Source: CAIZGX01 sp039805165
Lineage (GTDB): Bacteria > Bacteroidota > Bacteroidia > Flavobacteriales_D > Sanyastnellaceae
Length of the DNA: 64,000 bases
Direction of reading: 5' to 3'
NCBI GenBank assembly: GCA_039805165.1
Contig: JBDLUS010000191.1
Span: 6,794-70,793 of the forward strand
Both the position numbers and the translations under genes were made by a program. The notes beneath the pieces are model-generated. The model worked only from the letters and a program-made list of their open reading frames with translations. It searched no databases and was not told where the DNA came from. Below are positions 62,033 through 64,000 of this stretch, one piece after another (position 1 is the stretch's first letter; each line of letters begins with the position of its first letter).

Positions 62033-63538
62033 ATGAAAAAAATCTACTCATTGATTGCTATTGCGATGTTGAGTGTAACAGGAGCATTTGCTCAGCGTTA
62101 CATGACAGAGCAATTTACCTCAGTAGATGTTCAATCGAACATCACTTATGGCGTTAACGCTACTGTATTGTATTATTCCCAATTGGGAGAAGCGATTCCA
62201 GAGGCATTGAAAATGGATGTGTATTCACCTGCTGGTGATACCGAAACTGAACGTCCGGTAATTCTTTATTTCCACACAGGAAACTTCCTTCCTTTTCCAC
62301 AAAACCAAGGTGCTGGTGGAACACGCACAGATTCAACAATTGTTGAGTTGTGCACTCGTTTAGCTAAGTTGGGATATGTTGTTGCATCTTGCGATTACCG
62401 TCTAGGATGGAATCCAATTGCTGCAACACAAGAAGAGCGTGTAAACACTTTGATCAATGCGGCTTACCGTGGTGTTCAAGACTGTCGCACTGCTGTTCGT
62501 TATTTCCGTAAGACTGCAGCTGAGGATGGTAACCCATTCGGAATTGATCCTACCCGCGTTGCGGTTTGGGGACAAGGAACAGGTGGATACATCTCTTTCG
62601 CTGTTACAGGTATCGATGCATACACAGATTTACTTCTTCCTAAGTTTACGACTAGCGCAGGTATTCCAATGGTATTGGATTTCGTAAATGGAGACATCAA
62701 CGGAACATCAGTAGGTGTTAATCCTTTAAACGGAGATACATTGTGTTACGCGAACCACGTTGGATATAGCTCAGATATCAATGTTGCTCTTAACATGGGT
62801 GGTGCTTGTGGAGATATTTCTTGGATCGATGCAACTGACAATCCAATGATTTCTTTCCAAGTTCCTTCAGATCCTTTTGCTCCTTACTACACAGGAACTG
62901 TAATCGTACCTGGTTTGAATTTACCAGTTGTTGAAGTTCAAGGAAGCTACGATGTTCAATTGGCATTAAGTGCTTATGGAAACAACGGAGTATTTGAATT
63001 GGCTGAAGGTTATTTACCTGGTCAAGTATTCACAGATGCTGCAAACTCAACGAACAATGGTTTCCACGGTTTGTTCCCATTAGAGCGTCCAACAGGTATG
63101 GAAGCAGATTCAGCGCCATGGGAGTGGTGGGATGCTGCAACTAACCCAAACAGTGCAAATGGTTTAGCTACAAACCCAGATATGTCGGCTGCTAAAGGAT
63201 TAGCTTATTGCGATTCAATCATGGGATATTCTGTGCCACGTATCGCTTGTGCTTTGAATTTGAACACGAGTCCTTGTTACATCAGCGTTGAAGAGAACGA
63301 AGAGGTTTCTTTCAATGTATTCCCAAATCCTGCGAACGAATCATTTGCTATCCGCGCTTCAGAGCGTGTGAGTGCAGTTCGTGTATTTGATGCAATGGGT
63401 AGAATTGTTTACAATTCAAACACTACTAATCAAGAAGTTGTTTTTGTAGATTCTTCGAACTGGTCTGCTGGAATGTATACTGTAGAGATTCATACTTCGA
63501 ACAATGCAATTGCTAGAAAGAAAATGATGAAGAACTAA
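62033..63538 (+). CDS. T9SS cargo with an alpha/beta-hydrolase domain lacking the nucleophile Ser
   Basis: A 501-residue secreted protein with signal peptide MKKIYSLIAIAMLSVTGAFA. A carboxylesterase-like alpha/beta-hydrolase fold follows (about 60-420: MDVYSPAGD, RPVILYFHTGNF, YVVASCDYRLGW and the elbow VAVWGQGTGGYISF). The elbow should be G-x-S-x-G, but Gly182 replaces the Ser, and the oxyanion HGG is HTG, so catalysis is doubtful. The C-terminal sorting domain (about 425-501) reads FNVFPNPANESFAIRA, then SAGMYTVEI and KKMMKN. It is co-transcribed with the TonB receptor 3 bases upstream, suggesting a shared substrate. A terminator follows. Confidence 0.87.
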   Translation: MKKIYSLIAIAMLSVTGAFAQRYMTEQFTSVDVQSNITYGVNATVLYYSQLGEAIPEALKMDVYSPAGDTETERPVILYFHTGNFLPFPQNQGAGGTRTDSTIVELCTRLAKLGYVVASCDYRLGWNPIAATQEERVNTLINAAYRGVQDCRTAVRYFRKTAAEDGNPFGIDPTRVAVWGQGTGGYISFAVTGIDAYTDLLLPKFTTSAGIPMVLDFVNGDINGTSVGVNPLNGDTLCYANHVGYSSDINVALNMGGACGDISWIDATDNPMISFQVPSDPFAPYYTGTVIVPGLNLPVVEVQGSYDVQLALSAYGNNGVFELAEGYLPGQVFTDAANSTNNGFHGLFPLERPTGMEADSAPWEWWDAATNPNSANGLATNPDMSAAKGLAYCDSIMGYSVPRIACALNLNTSPCYISVEENEEVSFNVFPNPANESFAIRASERVSAVRVFDAMGRIVYNSNTTNQEVVFVDSSNWSAGMYTVEIHTSNNAIARKKMMKN

Positions 63539-63558
63539 AATCTTCTCTCATAATGAAG

Positions 63559-63585
63559 AAGGCCCTAGAAATAGGGCCTTTTTTA
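63559..63585 (+). terminator. intrinsic terminator of the TonB receptor-T9SS cargo operon
   Basis: AAGGCCCTA (63559-63567) and TAGGGCCTT (63572-63580) form a perfect 9-bp stem with a GAAA loop, followed by T-rich sequence. It lies about 20 bases after the stop. Confidence 0.9.
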
Positions 63586-63603
63586 TTGACTTATAATTTG
63601 AAA

Positions 63604-63993
63604 TTAAGCGTTAGAAATATTTTGACAAAGTTCTTGATACTCTTCATGAGTGAATTTCAAACGTTCTCTTTCGAAATTCATATCGTGAATGTTGTTGATA
63701 GGAATTAGATGCATGTGTGCGTGAGGCACTTCCAACCCAATTACGCTGACACCAATTTTCTTACAGGGAATAACCGATTGAATTTTGCGAGCTACTTCTT
63801 TCGCAAAGAGATTAAGTTCTCGGAGTTCTTCCTCAGGTAGGTCGAAGATATAATCTATTTCTTTTTTAGGAACCACCAGTGCGTGCCCCTTTGCAACTGG
63901 AAGAATATCTAAAAAGGCTATGAACAGCTCGTTTTCGGCTATCTTATAACAAGGTATGTCACCATTAATTATCCGAGTGAAGAGCGTTGCCAT
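63604..63993 (-). CDS. HIT-family nucleotide hydrolase/transferase
   Basis: A 129-residue histidine-triad protein: TLFTRIINGDIPCYKIAENE, AFLDILPVAKGHALVVPKKE and the catalytic triad VPHAHMHLIPI (H-x-H-x-H). HIT proteins hydrolyse purine nucleotide conjugates such as AMP-lysine. The length is normal, and the ATG at 63993 is followed by the conserved start. It converges on the T9SS cargo gene, with a terminator between. The rest of its operon lies beyond the right edge. Confidence 0.93.
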   Translation of the reverse strand: MATLFTRIINGDIPCYKIAENELFIAFLDILPVAKGHALVVPKKEIDYIFDLPEEELRELNLFAKEVARKIQSVIPCKKIGVSVIGLEVPHAHMHLIPINNIHDMNFERERLKFTHEEYQELCQNISNA

Positions 63994-64000
63994 TATCTAT

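Noticed and set aside
59213..63538. Polysaccharide utilisation locus
   Set aside because: The TonB receptor has no SusD partner and no glycoside hydrolase follows; the esterase-like protein lacks its catalytic Ser.

Overview
The window is a chromosomal segment of a Bacteroidota bacterium, most likely from the Flavobacteriales (Crocinitomicaceae/Cryomorphaceae-like; the family is inferred). The evidence is type IX secretion system (T9SS) genes (sprA, a PorP/SprF protein, gldKLMN), several secreted proteins with T9SS C-terminal sorting domains, moderate-to-low GC, promoter-like TAnnTTTG (-7) motifs, almost no Shine-Dalgarno sequences, and DUF families typical of the phylum. No tRNA, rRNA, insertion sequence, prophage or CRISPR array was seen. 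About 48 protein genes fill nearly all of the sequence.

Layout. 1-7091 (minus): a tightly packed run with a T9SS type B cargo, coaX, an outer-membrane protein, lptC, a tiny membrane protein, a CNNM/hemolysin protein and a PpiD-like foldase cut by the window edge. 7151-16140: a nitronate monooxygenase, a DUF6089 barrel, a family 2 glycosyltransferase carrying an odd in-frame repeat, and an envelope thiol-redox group (Omp28-like, DUF6029, TlpA, a T9SS thioredoxin-like cargo) plus a small T9SS cargo. 16213-26513 (plus): maeB-ruvA-sprA. 26601-28050: a VTC-type polyphosphate polymerase domain protein with a DUF4956 membrane partner. 28057-30673 (minus): a NeuB-type sialic acid synthase, an M20 amidohydrolase and a small anchored protein. 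30738-33288 (plus): an ABC exporter-fold system with a histidine-rich permease and a DUF3299-like protein, plausibly for zinc. 33353-40111 (minus): groES-groEL, secG, a repeat-bearing TPR-like gene, lptE, a sigma-54 activator and miaB. 40241-50023 (plus): topA, a degenerate arginase-fold protein, then porP-gldK-gldL-gldM-gldN. 50086-63993: an ABC-F ATPase, secA, nrdB-nrdA, a TonB-dependent receptor with an esterase-like T9SS cargo, and a HIT protein.

The common theme is envelope export: Sec (secA, secG), LPS transport (lptC, lptE), periplasmic folding (PpiD-like) and T9SS (SprA translocon, PorP/SprF, GldKLMN motor and ring), together with several T9SS cargos. The least explained signals are a 12-bp/tetrapeptide repeat shared in the same reading frame by two unrelated genes, a nearby 33-bp tandem repeat, the histidine-rich ABC system, the VTC/DUF4956 pair, two enzyme-fold proteins that appear to lack catalytic residues, and several precise palindromes at promoters.
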